This document shows positions 7,275 to 15,784 of a stretch of DNA of 50,550 nt, piece by piece. Position 1 is the first letter of the stretch. Every line of letters starts with the position of its first letter. This stretch comes from Brevundimonas sp. (lineage in GTDB: Bacteria > Pseudomonadota > Alphaproteobacteria > Caulobacterales > Caulobacteraceae), in the NCBI RefSeq assembly GCF_003248455.1, contig NZ_QFNM01000030.1, positions 1-50,550 on the forward strand, given 5' to 3'. The notes beneath the pieces were generated by a model. It did no database searches and was not told where the DNA came from. It saw only the letters and a list, made by a program, of their open reading frames with translations. The translations under genes and the position numbers were made by a program.

Positions 7275-7733
7275 CTATTTCGCCTGGAAACCGGCCATGA
7301 GGCTGTCGACGAAACGGCGGTTCAGCCGGACCAGGGTCTGACGGTCGGCGGCCGACCAGCTGGCCAGGGCCTTGGAGAGCAGCCGACGCCGGGCCGCCCC
7401 TATCGCCTCGGCGATCGCCTCGCCCTCCGGCGTCAGGGCGGCCGGGCGCGTGCGGGCGTCGCCCTGCGCCTGGGGGCGCCAGATCAAGCCCAGGCTTTCC
7501 AGCTTCGCCAGCTGGCGACTGACCGTCGTGTGGTCGCGTCCGGCCTCGGCGGCCAGCTCCGCCACCGCCGTCGGCCCGCGGACCGACAGCCGGACCAGAT
7601 GCGGAAACAGGGCGCGATCCAGGCTCACGCCCGCTTCGGCCAGCAGCAGATCGTCGCGATCCGGCCGGTTTACGATCCCGGCGAGTTCAAGGACGACCGA
7701 ACCCAGCTCGTCCATTTCATGTGCACTATACAC
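7275..7733 (-). CDS. MarR-family transcriptional regulator
   Basis: A 152-residue winged-helix regulator. The recognition region TAVAELAAEAGRDHTTVSRQLAKLESLGLI (about 55-84) followed by a wing (WRPQAQGDARTRPAALT) and C-terminal dimerisation helices is typical of MarR. It is divergent from an FMN reductase gene, a common arrangement for redox- or phenolic-sensing MarR proteins, so the reductase is the likely target. The start is a GTG at 7731-7733, preceded by GGGGAAG; an ATG at 7713-7715 is an alternative. One of two operator-like palindromes overlaps this start region. No conserved redox cysteine is evident. Confidence 0.88.
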   Translation of the reverse strand: MYSAHEMDELGSVVLELAGIVNRPDRDDLLLAEAGVSLDRALFPHLVRLSVRGPTAVAELAAEAGRDHTTVSRQLAKLESLGLIWRPQAQGDARTRPAALTPEGEAIAEAIGAARRRLLSKALASWSAADRQTLVRLNRRFVDSLMAGFQAK

Positions 7734-7780
7734 GCTTTACTTCCCCGCGCTTCGGCGCATAATGGGTGCATGATACACGC
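7721..7780. promoter_or_regulatory. Two operator-like palindromes between marR and the FMN reductase
   Basis: Two near-identical, imperfectly palindromic 15-mers, GTGCACTATACACGC (7721-7735) and GTGCATGATACACGC (7766-7780), lie 45 bp apart in the same orientation. The first covers the marR start codon and the second covers the reductase ATG (7770-7772). Spacing and symmetry fit binding of two MarR dimers that would shut both genes at once. Regulator assignment is inferred from adjacency. Confidence 0.6.
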
Positions 7781-8354
7781 AAAAACCATTCTGGTCGTCG
7801 CCGGCAGCGTTCGGCCCCGGCGACGCTGCATCACCATCGCCGAATGGATCGCAGACCTTGGCCGACCAATCGTCGACGCCGCCGTCGAAGTGGTCGATCT
7901 GAAGGACTGGCCCTTGCCGCTGGACGCCGAACCCGGCGTGCCCGCCAAGGGCGGCTATGTTTGCGACGGCACGCGCGCCTGGAGCGCGAAGATCGCGTCC
8001 GCCGACGCCTTCGTCTTCGTCACGCCCCAGTACAACTGGGGCTATCCGGCGTCCCTGAAGAACGCCCTGGATCACCTGTATCGCGAATGGGCGGGCAAGC
8101 CGGCCCTGGTCGTCACCTATGGCGGCCACGGCGGCGACAAGTGCGCCCGCCAGTTGCGGGAGGTCGTCACCGGCCTGAATATGACGCCGGTCGCCGCCAT
8201 GCCGGCCCTGACGCTGCCGCGCGCGATGATCGAGGCCGACGCCCCGCTGGACGATGCCGCCGCCCTATTCGACGGGTCGGCCGATGTCGTGCGCCAGGGA
8301 TGGACCGAACTCGCCCAGGCGATGGCGGCGGCCGACGTCCGCGACCGGGCCTAA
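7770..8354 (+). CDS. NAD(P)H-dependent FMN reductase family protein
   Basis: A 194-residue flavodoxin-like protein. The FMN phosphate-binding loop follows strand 1 (VVAGSVRPRR, residues 10-19), and the signature PQYNWGYPASLKNALD (86-101) is that of NAD(P)H:FMN/azo/quinone reductases. A later VVTYGGHGG loop (about 113-121) fits the third flavin contact. It probably reduces quinones, FMN or chromate-like acceptors in the cytosol; the true substrate is unknown. Its start codon lies within an operator-like palindrome shared with the divergent MarR gene, so control by that regulator is likely. The 3' end overlaps the convergent amidohydrolase gene by 4 bp. Confidence 0.9.
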   Translation: MIHAKTILVVAGSVRPRRRCITIAEWIADLGRPIVDAAVEVVDLKDWPLPLDAEPGVPAKGGYVCDGTRAWSAKIASADAFVFVTPQYNWGYPASLKNALDHLYREWAGKPALVVTYGGHGGDKCARQLREVVTGLNMTPVAAMPALTLPRAMIEADAPLDDAAALFDGSADVVRQGWTELAQAMAAADVRDRA

Positions 8355-9655
8355 CTCCGCTCCAGGAACCGCAGCGCCGTCAGGACGTGGGCCTTCACGC
8401 CCAAGGGCAGGACCTTTTCGTTCGGCGAGAACTCGGGCGAGTGGTTCGGCGCCGACGCCGCCGGATCGACGCCGTCGGGACTGGCGCCCAGGTGATAGAA
8501 GACCCCGGGGATGACCTGCTGGAAATAGCTGAAGTCCTCGGCCACCGTCGTCGGGGGCGTGGCGGGATCGGCGTTCCCCTGGCCCGCCGCCTCGCTCAGG
8601 ACCGGGGCCAGCCAGGCGGACAGGCCGGGGTCGTTGAAGACCAGGGCGGCGTTCTGTTTGACGCCGAACTCGGCGGTGGCGCCGTAAGCCGCCGCGACAT
8701 GGTCGATGGCGGTCTCGGCGCGCGCGACCAGCGCGTCGCGCTGGGCCGTGTCGAAGGTGCGCAGGGTGCCCGACAGCGTCGCGCTGTCGGGAATGATGTT
8801 GTAGCGCACGCCGGCGTTGACGGTGGCGATGGTGAAGACCGTCGGGGTCGTGGTCGGATCGACCGTGCGCGCGGTCAGGGTGTTGACCGTCTCGATGACC
8901 TGCCCCGCCACCGCGATCACATCGACCCCGCGCCAGGGCCAGGCGCCGTGGGTCTGCTTGCCTTTCAGGCCGATGTCGATCCGGTCGGAGGCGGCCATGA
9001 AGCCCTGCGGCCGGTAGAACACCGTGCCCGGAACGCCCGGCACGACGTGCAGGCCGAAGATCGCCTCGGGCTTGGGATCGGTCAGCGCGCCCTCCTCGAT
9101 CATCAGGGCGGCGCCGCCCTTGGGCTCGCCGGGAGGGGTGCCTTCTTCCGCCGGCTGGAAGACGAAGACCACCGTGCCGGCGATCCGGTCCTTCATCCCG
9201 GCCAGCACCTCGGCCGCGCCCATCAGCATGGCCATATGCATGTCGTGGCCGCAGGCGTGGGCCACCGGAACCGTGGCCCCCATATAGGTCCCCGTCGCCG
9301 TCGAGGCGAAGGCCAGGCCTGTCGCCTCCTGCACCGGCAGGGCGTCCATGTCGGCGCGCAGGGCGACGACGTGTCCAGGCCGTGCGCCGCGCAAGACGCC
9401 CACCACCCCGGTCTTGCCGACCCCGGTGCGCACCTCCAGCCCCAGCGACCGCAGATGGTCGGCTATGATCCCGGCCGATCGCGTCTCGGCGAAACCCAGT
9501 TCGGGATGCCGGTGGAAATCGCGGCGCCAGGCGATCACCTGAGGCGTCACGCGCTGGACGGCGGCGTCCACGGCCGCTGCATCGGCAGGCTGGGCGTGGG
9601 CGGACCCGGCCGCCGACAGCAGCCAAAGCGTGAAGGCGGCGAACAATCTGCGCAT
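8351..9655 (-). CDS. Exported M20-family amidohydrolase (carboxypeptidase/aminoacylase type)
   Basis: A 434-residue M20D metallohydrolase with a signal peptide (1-21, AHA-QP cleavage), so probably periplasmic. Typical blocks: WRRDFHRHPELGF (43-55), VALRADMDALPV (97-108), the metal-binding HACGHDMH (133-140), VFQPAEEG (165-172), and GLHVVPGVPGT. These match the hippurate hydrolase/indole-acetyl-amino-acid hydrolase/AbgA-like branch. It likely releases amino acids from N-acyl conjugates or peptides, but the substrate cannot be assigned. The ATG at 9653-9655 was chosen because it begins the signal peptide. Confidence 0.9.
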   Translation of the reverse strand: MRRLFAAFTLWLLSAAGSAHAQPADAAAVDAAVQRVTPQVIAWRRDFHRHPELGFAETRSAGIIADHLRSLGLEVRTGVGKTGVVGVLRGARPGHVVALRADMDALPVQEATGLAFASTATGTYMGATVPVAHACGHDMHMAMLMGAAEVLAGMKDRIAGTVVFVFQPAEEGTPPGEPKGGAALMIEEGALTDPKPEAIFGLHVVPGVPGTVFYRPQGFMAASDRIDIGLKGKQTHGAWPWRGVDVIAVAGQVIETVNTLTARTVDPTTTPTVFTIATVNAGVRYNIIPDSATLSGTLRTFDTAQRDALVARAETAIDHVAAAYGATAEFGVKQNAALVFNDPGLSAWLAPVLSEAAGQGNADPATPPTTVAEDFSYFQQVIPGVFYHLGASPDGVDPAASAPNHSPEFSPNEKVLPLGVKAHVLTALRFLERS

Positions 9656-9744
9656 ATGAAGGTCCCGTGAAATTTCAGCCCGCCGACAGGTGACGGCGCC
9701 GCGACGGCTTGTGCAAGGCTCCGCGAACGGCGATTTCTCCCCGC

Positions 9745-10098
9745 ATGGGCCAGAAGGACTTCAAGAGCGCGAAGACGGAATGGCGGGACGTGGTCCTGGT
9801 CTGCCGCAAATGCTCCAAGAAGCTGGATGGCGGTTTCGGCCCCGACGGCGACCTGACCCTGAAGAAGGCCCTGCGCAAATATCTGCGGCTCAAAAAGGGC
9901 AAATCGGGGCGCAAGGGCGAACTGGTCGTCACCGGAACCGACTGTTTCGACATCTGTCCCAAGGGGGCGGTGGTGGCGGTCAACGCCGCCCAGCCCAAGA
10001 AGCTGCTGATCGTGCCGGCGGGGGCGGATCTGTTCGAGGTCAAGACGCGGCTGGGGCTGGACGATGGGCGTCGGCTGAAGACGGCCGAGCCCGACTGA
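9745..10098 (+). CDS. Thioredoxin-like [2Fe-2S] ferredoxin family small protein
   Basis: A 117-residue, Lys-rich cytosolic protein with four cysteines in two pairs: C20-x2-C23 (VCRKCSKK) and C67-x3-C71 (TDCFDICPKG). The second pair, followed by PKGA and hydrophobic strands, fits thioredoxin-like 2Fe-2S ferredoxins, which use two early cysteines and a late C-x3-C. Electron-transfer partners are unknown. The ATG at 9745-9747 gives a compact start; an upstream ATG at 9709 would add 12 residues without similarity. It precedes the SRPBCC gene by 80 bp on the same strand. Confidence 0.75.
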   Translation: MGQKDFKSAKTEWRDVVLVCRKCSKKLDGGFGPDGDLTLKKALRKYLRLKKGKSGRKGELVVTGTDCFDICPKGAVVAVNAAQPKKLLIVPAGADLFEVKTRLGLDDGRRLKTAEPD

Positions 10099-10178
10099 AG
10101 GCGCGCGGGCGAGCGACCTGGAAACGGGCGTCCAACTGGCGCCTTTCTTCGAACGGCCAGCCGTGTCAGAGCGAACCC

Positions 10179-10613
10179 ATGGATGACACTCGCATCGAAA
10201 AGCGAATCGGGGTCCGGGCGACGTCCGACCGTATATGGGACCTGGTCGCGGACCTGCCCGGCTGGCGCCGCTGGAATCCGGTCGACGCCGAGGTCGAAGG
10301 GGTGATCGCCTTCGGCGGCCGCCTGACCATGACCGAAGCCTGGCCCGAGATGCCGCCCCGGCAATCCCTGGCCCAGGTCGCCGAATGGCAGCCGCGCGTG
10401 CGCCTGGTCTGGGCGGAAAAGCGCGGCTTCCTGTTCCAGAGCCTGCGCTATATCGAGATCGAGGAGTTGGCGCCCAGCAACTGCATCCTGGCCATCGGGG
10501 TCAGGTTCTCGGGCCTGCGCGGCGAACTGTTCCACGACAAGCACCGACCCGCCATCCGCAAGGCGCACGAGGCGATGGCCGAGGGGCTGAAGACCGCCGC
10601 CGAGGCCGGCTAG
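10179..10613 (+). CDS. SRPBCC-fold (START/Bet v 1-like) protein
   Basis: A 144-residue single-domain protein. The start IEKRIGVRATSDRIWDLVADLPGWRRWNPVD is the classic first strand plus V-shaped helices of the SRPBCC (polyketide cyclase/dehydratase-like) fold, and the C-terminal helix (about 120-142) closes the cavity. Such proteins bind hydrophobic ligands in a deep cleft; no ligand can be predicted. Its stop overlaps the stop of the convergent tadC by 4 bp, so the two transcripts run into each other without room for a terminator. Confidence 0.8.
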   Translation: MDDTRIEKRIGVRATSDRIWDLVADLPGWRRWNPVDAEVEGVIAFGGRLTMTEAWPEMPPRQSLAQVAEWQPRVRLVWAEKRGFLFQSLRYIEIEELAPSNCILAIGVRFSGLRGELFHDKHRPAIRKAHEAMAEGLKTAAEAG

Positions 10614-11590
10614 CTTCCTGACTTCATCATGTCGATGACGTTCAGGATCGCCGGGCCCAGGATGACGATGAACAGCACCGGCAGGAAGAACAGGATCATC
10701 GGCACGGTCAGCTTGGCCGGCAGGGCGGCGGCCTTCTTCTCCGCCGCCGACAGGCGCAGGTCGCGGTTCTCCTTGGCCATCACTCGCAGGGCGGTGGCCA
10801 GCGGCGTGCCGTAGGTCTCGGCCTGGGTCATGGCGGTCGCCACCGACTTCACGCCCGGATGGTTGGTGCGCTTGCCCAGATTCTCATAGGCCATGCGCCG
10901 GTCGGGCAGATAGGACAGTTCGGCCGACAGCAGCGACAGCTCCTCGGCCAGGTCGATCGACGACGGCCCCATCTCCTGGCTGACCTTGGTGATCGCCGCC
11001 TCGATCGACATCCCCGCCTCGACGCAGATCAGCAAAAGGTCCAGCGCGTCGGGAAAGGCCTGCATGATCGAGGTGCGGCGCTTGTCGATGCGGTTCTTCA
11101 GATAGAGGTTCGGCGCATAGAAGCCCGCCACCGCCGCCGCCATCACCAGCGTCAGCTTGTTCATCGTGGGCCAGTCCACGACCTTGATGACGAACATGTA
11201 GAAGGCCGCCACGGTCATGAAGATGAAGGGCGAGGCGAAGCGGAAGAAGTAGAAGGTCGTCAGCGGCCGCGGGCCGCGATAGCCGGCCTGGGCCATCTGG
11301 CCGGCGACCTTGGGGTCTTCAAGCAGCTTGGTCAGGTTCAGCCGGTCCACGACCCGTTTCTTGAAGCCTTCGTCGGTATGGCGCAGCACCCCCTGGCCCG
11401 CCGCCATGCCGGCGCGCGAACGGCGCTTCAGGTCGTCGCGGCGTTCGGCGACCGCCTTCATCCGCTTGTCCAGCTTGACCCCGCCGGTCATCGACGACAG
11501 GAGGGTCAGCACGGTGGCGAAGACCAGCACGCCCACGCCGATGCTGAGCAGGTTCTGCGGATCGGTGATGAAGCGGATGAAGCCTTCCAT
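10610..11590 (-). CDS. tadC: Tad pilus inner-membrane protein TadC (GspF-like)
   Basis: A 326-residue membrane protein of the type II secretion F (T2SSF) family. An N-terminal membrane segment (about 11-33) and a second (about 120-150, FIFMTVAAFYMFVIKVV) precede the cytoplasmic T2SSF domain with FPDALDLLLICVEAGMSIEAAI (about 180-201). The last hydrophobic span is near the C-terminus (VPMILFFLPVLFIVILGPAIL). TadC (CpaH in Caulobacter) pairs with TadB as the inner-membrane platform that couples the ATPase to pilin assembly. It is the last gene of the Tad operon, 9 bp after tadB. Confidence 0.92.
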   Translation of the reverse strand: MEGFIRFITDPQNLLSIGVGVLVFATVLTLLSSMTGGVKLDKRMKAVAERRDDLKRRSRAGMAAGQGVLRHTDEGFKKRVVDRLNLTKLLEDPKVAGQMAQAGYRGPRPLTTFYFFRFASPFIFMTVAAFYMFVIKVVDWPTMNKLTLVMAAAVAGFYAPNLYLKNRIDKRRTSIMQAFPDALDLLLICVEAGMSIEAAITKVSQEMGPSSIDLAEELSLLSAELSYLPDRRMAYENLGKRTNHPGVKSVATAMTQAETYGTPLATALRVMAKENRDLRLSAAEKKAAALPAKLTVPMILFFLPVLFIVILGPAILNVIDMMKSGS

Positions 11591-11599
11591 GACGCCGCC

Positions 11600-12580
11600 T
11601 CAGAACTTGAACGAGATCATGCGCTTCATCACGAAGACGCCGGTGGCCATCAGGAGCGCCGCGATCAGCAGCAGAAAGTTGCCGCGGATGTCGTTGAACA
11701 GCGGCATCATATAGGCCGGGGTGGTGAACATCACCATCGTCATCACCGCCGGCGGCAGGGAGGCGATGATGCCGGCCGAGGCCAGGGCCTCCGACGACAG
11801 GGCCTTGATCTTCTCGCCCATCATCCGCCGGGCGCGCAGCACCGCCGACAGATTGCCCAGCGCCTCGGCCAGATTGCCGCCGGTCTTCTGCTGGATGGCG
11901 ATGACGATGGTGAAGAAGCGCAGTTCCGGCGTCGGCATCCGCTGGAACATCTTGTCCAGCGCCTGTTCCAGCGTCAGCCCTACACCCAGCCCTTCGACCA
12001 GCTTCTGGAACTCCGGCCCCAGGGGGGCCGGGCTTTCGCGGGCGATGATCTTGAAACATTCGTGGACCGGCAGGCCCGACTTGATGCCGCGCACGATGAC
12101 GTCGACGGCGTTGGGGAACTCCAGCGAGAACTTCTTCATCCGCCCCTTGGCCAGGAAGCCGATGACCCAGCGCGGCAGGCCCAGGCCGAAGATCAGGGCC
12201 TGCCCCAGCACCACCAGAATCGGCAGCCCCAGCACCAGGGCGGCCAGGGCGGCGATCACGCCGACGGCGGCCGAGATGATGTAGAAGGCGCGCACGCTGA
12301 GGCTCAGTCCCGCCTGTTTCAGCCGCGACCCCAGGGTGGTGCGGGCCTTGCGCTCGCGCCGGTCCGCCTCCTGCAGCTGGACCAGTATCTGCTTGCGGCG
12401 CGCCTCGGGCGTATTGGCGGCAGCCGCCTTTCGCGCCAGGGCCGGGCTCTTCTTGTTGGCCTCGCCCAGGTTCTGGGCGCGCTTGATCGCCTGGGACGAG
12501 GAATCCTCGCCCCCGACGAAGACCCAGCCCAGGCCGCCGATGGTGATGAAGGCCAGAACGGCGGCGAGGATCGGCAGCAT
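11600..12580 (-). CDS. tadB: Tad pilus inner-membrane protein TadB (GspF-like)
   Basis: A 326-residue membrane protein, paralogous to TadC. It has an N-terminal membrane anchor (residues 1-21), a Lys/Arg-rich cytoplasmic stretch, a hydrophobic pair (about 104-150), and a T2SSF domain with FPNAVDVIVRGIKSGLPVHECF (about 157-178) and IVIAIQQKTGGNLAEAL (about 224-240). TadB is CpaG in Caulobacter. With TadC it forms the platform on which CpaF acts. The gene starts 3 bp after cpaF ends, so it is clearly in the same operon. Confidence 0.92.
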   Translation of the reverse strand: MLPILAAVLAFITIGGLGWVFVGGEDSSSQAIKRAQNLGEANKKSPALARKAAAANTPEARRKQILVQLQEADRRERKARTTLGSRLKQAGLSLSVRAFYIISAAVGVIAALAALVLGLPILVVLGQALIFGLGLPRWVIGFLAKGRMKKFSLEFPNAVDVIVRGIKSGLPVHECFKIIARESPAPLGPEFQKLVEGLGVGLTLEQALDKMFQRMPTPELRFFTIVIAIQQKTGGNLAEALGNLSAVLRARRMMGEKIKALSSEALASAGIIASLPPAVMTMVMFTTPAYMMPLFNDIRGNFLLLIAALLMATGVFVMKRMISFKF

Positions 12581-12583
12581 CGC

Positions 12584-14224
12584 TTACTCCGCCGCGTCCA
12601 GGGCGTCGGCCAGTTCGCGCTCCAGCCCATAGTAGCGGGCGCGATCCCAGAAGCGCGGGCGGGCGATGCCGGTCGAACGGTGACGCCCCACGATCCTGCC
12701 GTTCTCGTCCTCGCCGGTGATGTCGTAGACGAACAGGTCCTGGGTCACGATCACGTCGCCTTCCAGGCCCACGACCTCGGTGATGTGGGTGATCCGGCGC
12801 GAGCCGTCGCGCAGGCGCGCCGCCTGGATGATGACGTCCACCGAGCCGACGATCATCTCGCGGATGGTCCGGGACGGCAGGCCGTAGCCGCCCATGGTGA
12901 TCATCGATTCCATCCGGCTGATGGCCTCTCGCGGGCTGTTGGCGTGCAGCGTGCCCATCGAGCCGTCGTGGCCGGTGTTCATCGCCTGCAGCAGGTCGAA
13001 CGCCTCGGGTCCGCGCACCTCGCCCACGATGATGCGTTCGGGGCGCATCCGCAGGCAGTTCTTGACCAGGTCGCGCATGGTGATGGTGCCCTGCCCTTCC
13101 AGGTTCGGCGGGCGGGTTTCCAGGCGCACGACATGCGGCTGCTGCAACTGCAATTCGGCGGCGTCCTCGCAGGTGATGACGCGCTCGGTCGGGTCGATGA
13201 AGGCGGTCAGGGTGTTCAGCAGCGTCGTCTTGCCCGACCCCGTGCCGCCCGAGATCACCAGATTGCATCGCGACGCGCCGATGACGCCCAGGACGCGCGC
13301 GCCCTCGGGGCTGATGGAGGCGTACTCCACCAGATTCTTCATCGTCAGCTTGTCCTTCTTGAACTTGCGGATCGTCAGCGTCGGGCCGTCTATGGCCAAG
13401 GGCGGGGCGATGACGTTGACGCGCGAGCCGTCAGGCAGGCGGGCGTCGCAGATGGGGCTGCTTTCATCCACGCGACGGCCGACCTGCGACACGATCCGCT
13501 GGCAGATGTTCATCAGCTGGGCGTTGTCGCGGAACCGGACATTGGTCAGCTGGACCTTGCCGCCGACCTCGATGAAGACCCGTCCGGCGCCGTTGACCAT
13601 GATATCGGCGATGTCGTCGCGGCTCAGCAGCGGCTCCAGCGGCCCATAGCCCAGGACGTCGTTGACGATGTCCTGGACCAGATGCTCCTGCTCGGCCACC
13701 GACATGGAGACGTTCTTGATCGCCACCAGCTCGGCGACGATGTCGCGGATTTCCTCGGACGCCGCCTTCTGGTCCAGATGCGCCAGCTGGGCCAGGTCGA
13801 TGGTGTTCATCAGCGCATTGAAGATGGTGGTCTTCGTGGCGTGATAATAGTCGCTTTGTTCGCGGACGATCTCGGCGACGGCCTGGGCCTTTTTCAGCTG
13901 CTCCAGCCCAGCGGTGGGCTTGGGGCCGGCTCCGGCGGGGTTCGTCGCGGGACGCAGGGCCTCGGGCTTGGGACGGGGACGCGACGCCAGGGCGTCCAGC
14001 CGGTCGGCGGTCGGGGCGGCGGCGGCGGGCGCATCGGCGCGGGCGAAGGCCTCGGCCGCCGGCTCGAAGTCCTCGTCGGCGAAGGCATAGGCAGACGCGT
14101 GACCGGACGAAGGCGCGGCGACGCTTTCGGCGTTGAACACCGACACGGGTTCGTTCGCGGCCGGCGAAGGCGCGGAACGCAAGGACGCCGCGACGCCGGG
14201 CTGGCCTGTGCGCTTGCCGAACAT
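12584..14224 (-). CDS. cpaF: Tad pilus assembly ATPase CpaF/TadA
   Basis: A 546-residue secretion ATPase. The first 105 residues are low-complexity (Ala/Pro-rich) and poorly conserved. The conserved N-terminal domain (about 115-310) precedes the RecA-like motor: Walker A GGTGSGKTT (326-334), Walker B RIIVGEVRG (397-405), and the His box GSMGTLHANS (421-430). All catalytic residues appear intact. CpaF hydrolyses ATP in the cytosol to drive Flp pilin polymerisation, and in Caulobacter also retraction. The start lies 3 bp downstream of cpaE, indicating coupled expression. Confidence 0.96.
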   Translation of the reverse strand: MFGKRTGQPGVAASLRSAPSPAANEPVSVFNAESVAAPSSGHASAYAFADEDFEPAAEAFARADAPAAAAPTADRLDALASRPRPKPEALRPATNPAGAGPKPTAGLEQLKKAQAVAEIVREQSDYYHATKTTIFNALMNTIDLAQLAHLDQKAASEEIRDIVAELVAIKNVSMSVAEQEHLVQDIVNDVLGYGPLEPLLSRDDIADIMVNGAGRVFIEVGGKVQLTNVRFRDNAQLMNICQRIVSQVGRRVDESSPICDARLPDGSRVNVIAPPLAIDGPTLTIRKFKKDKLTMKNLVEYASISPEGARVLGVIGASRCNLVISGGTGSGKTTLLNTLTAFIDPTERVITCEDAAELQLQQPHVVRLETRPPNLEGQGTITMRDLVKNCLRMRPERIIVGEVRGPEAFDLLQAMNTGHDGSMGTLHANSPREAISRMESMITMGGYGLPSRTIREMIVGSVDVIIQAARLRDGSRRITHITEVVGLEGDVIVTQDLFVYDITGEDENGRIVGRHRSTGIARPRFWDRARYYGLERELADALDAAE

Positions 14225-14227
14225 CCG

Positions 14228-15781
14228 TCAGCGCTTCTTGAACATATTGGCGAACAGGGATTTGGAAGCGCCGTCGGCGGGCTTGGCGGGCCTTTCCGCC
14301 TTGCCGGTCTTGCCCCCCTTGCCCTTCGGCCCGGCGACGGCCGGCAGTTCGCGGCGCGACACGATCTGGGCCAGGGTCTGGAACGCCTCGGCCGCCTTGG
14401 TCTTGGACCCGGCGTCCAGGATCATCTGGCCGTTGTTGGCCGCCGCGCCAAAGGTCTTGGCGTCGAACGGGATCGTCAGGCTGGCGTGAACCCCCAGGGC
14501 CGCGCCGAAGTCCTTGGCCGGAATCTCGGGCCGGCCTGGCACGCCGATCTGGTTCAGCACCAGACGCGGCGGCGCATCGTTGGGGCGGCCCTGGCGGATC
14601 AGGTCGATCATGTTCTTGGCGTTGCGCAGGCTGGCCAGGTCGGGGGTCGCCACCACCACCACCTCGTCGGCGGCGATCAGGGTGCGGCGCATCCACGGCG
14701 ACCACAGATGCGGCAGGTCCAGCACGACGAAGGGGGCGGTGGCGCGAATCCGGGTCGTGACCTCCTCGAACGCCTCGGTGGAGATGTCCCAGTCCGCATC
14801 CAGGCTGGCCGGCGCGGCGAACAGGCTCAGCTTGTCGGTGCAGCGGACCATCATCCGATCCAGCAGGGTGGCGTCCAGCCGGTCGGGCTGGCCCAGGGCG
14901 TCGGCGACGCCGCTCAGGGGATCCTGGTTGAAGTCCAGCCCCGCCGTGCCGAACGGCAGGTCGTAATCGACGATGACGGTGTTGGCGCCGATCCGCTCCG
15001 AGATCGCATAGGCGGTGTTGTGCGCCACCGCCGAGGCCCCCGCCCCGCCCCGCGCGCCGACGAAGGCGATGGTGCGTCCGACGAAGGGCTGGGCCGGATC
15101 GTTGAACAGGCCGCCGATGGCCGCGATAAGCTGCAGCGGCTGCAGCGGCGCGACCAGATATTCGCTGACGCCGCGCCGCATCAGTTCGCGGAACAGGATG
15201 ATGTCGTTGGTCGCCCCGACCACGATCACCTTGGTGCCGGCGTCGCAGACCTCGGCCAGTTGATCGACCTCCCACAACAGGGTCTGGGGATCTTTCAGGC
15301 ATTCGACGATGATCAGCGGCGGCGTCGGCTCGTGCTGATAGGTTTCGACGGCGGCGGCGACCCCGCCGATGCGGATCTGGGTCGTGGCGCGCGACAGACG
15401 CCGGTCTTGGGCCGCCCGTTCGGCGGCCGCCAGCGTGTCCTGGCGCTCGGCGAAGACATGGATGGCGATGCGCGGCACCGACACCTCGCCGATGGCCGCC
15501 GCGGGCGCCAGGCCGGTCGGGGCGAGCGTCGCCAGGGCCGGTTCGGCCGTCGCCGTCGGGGCCGCTGGATAGGGTTCGGCCAAGCTGGCCTCGGCCCTGG
15601 CCATCACCGCGCCGACGGGATTGTAACCGGGGGTCGGCGCCGCTTCCGGGGCGGCGCTGAACGCGAGGGGAACGTGCGACGCCTCGGTCGGCCCACCCGC
15701 CGGCGCGGCGTCGAACTCCAGGTCCACGTCGAAACCCTCGTCGAAGGCCTCGAAGGCGCGGGGGGCGGGCGCTGTGCTCAT
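14228..15781 (-). CDS. cpaE: Tad pilus polar localisation protein CpaE/TadZ
   Basis: A 517-residue protein: an acidic/Ala-Pro-rich N-terminal tail (1-100), an atypical receiver-like domain (about 105-225), and a ParA/MinD-type ATPase domain starting with GARGGAGAS (242-250). The P-loop lacks the usual invariant lysine pattern of KGGxGKT, which is a known feature of many TadZ proteins, so nucleotide binding may be altered. CpaE localises the pilus machine to the cell pole. The tail end is Lys/Ala-rich (GPKGKGGKTGKAE). It lies between cpaD (3 bp) and cpaF (3 bp) in the operon. Confidence 0.92.
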   Translation of the reverse strand: MSTAPAPRAFEAFDEGFDVDLEFDAAPAGGPTEASHVPLAFSAAPEAAPTPGYNPVGAVMARAEASLAEPYPAAPTATAEPALATLAPTGLAPAAAIGEVSVPRIAIHVFAERQDTLAAAERAAQDRRLSRATTQIRIGGVAAAVETYQHEPTPPLIIVECLKDPQTLLWEVDQLAEVCDAGTKVIVVGATNDIILFRELMRRGVSEYLVAPLQPLQLIAAIGGLFNDPAQPFVGRTIAFVGARGGAGASAVAHNTAYAISERIGANTVIVDYDLPFGTAGLDFNQDPLSGVADALGQPDRLDATLLDRMMVRCTDKLSLFAAPASLDADWDISTEAFEEVTTRIRATAPFVVLDLPHLWSPWMRRTLIAADEVVVVATPDLASLRNAKNMIDLIRQGRPNDAPPRLVLNQIGVPGRPEIPAKDFGAALGVHASLTIPFDAKTFGAAANNGQMILDAGSKTKAAEAFQTLAQIVSRRELPAVAGPKGKGGKTGKAERPAKPADGASKSLFANMFKKR

Positions 15782-15784
15782 GGC

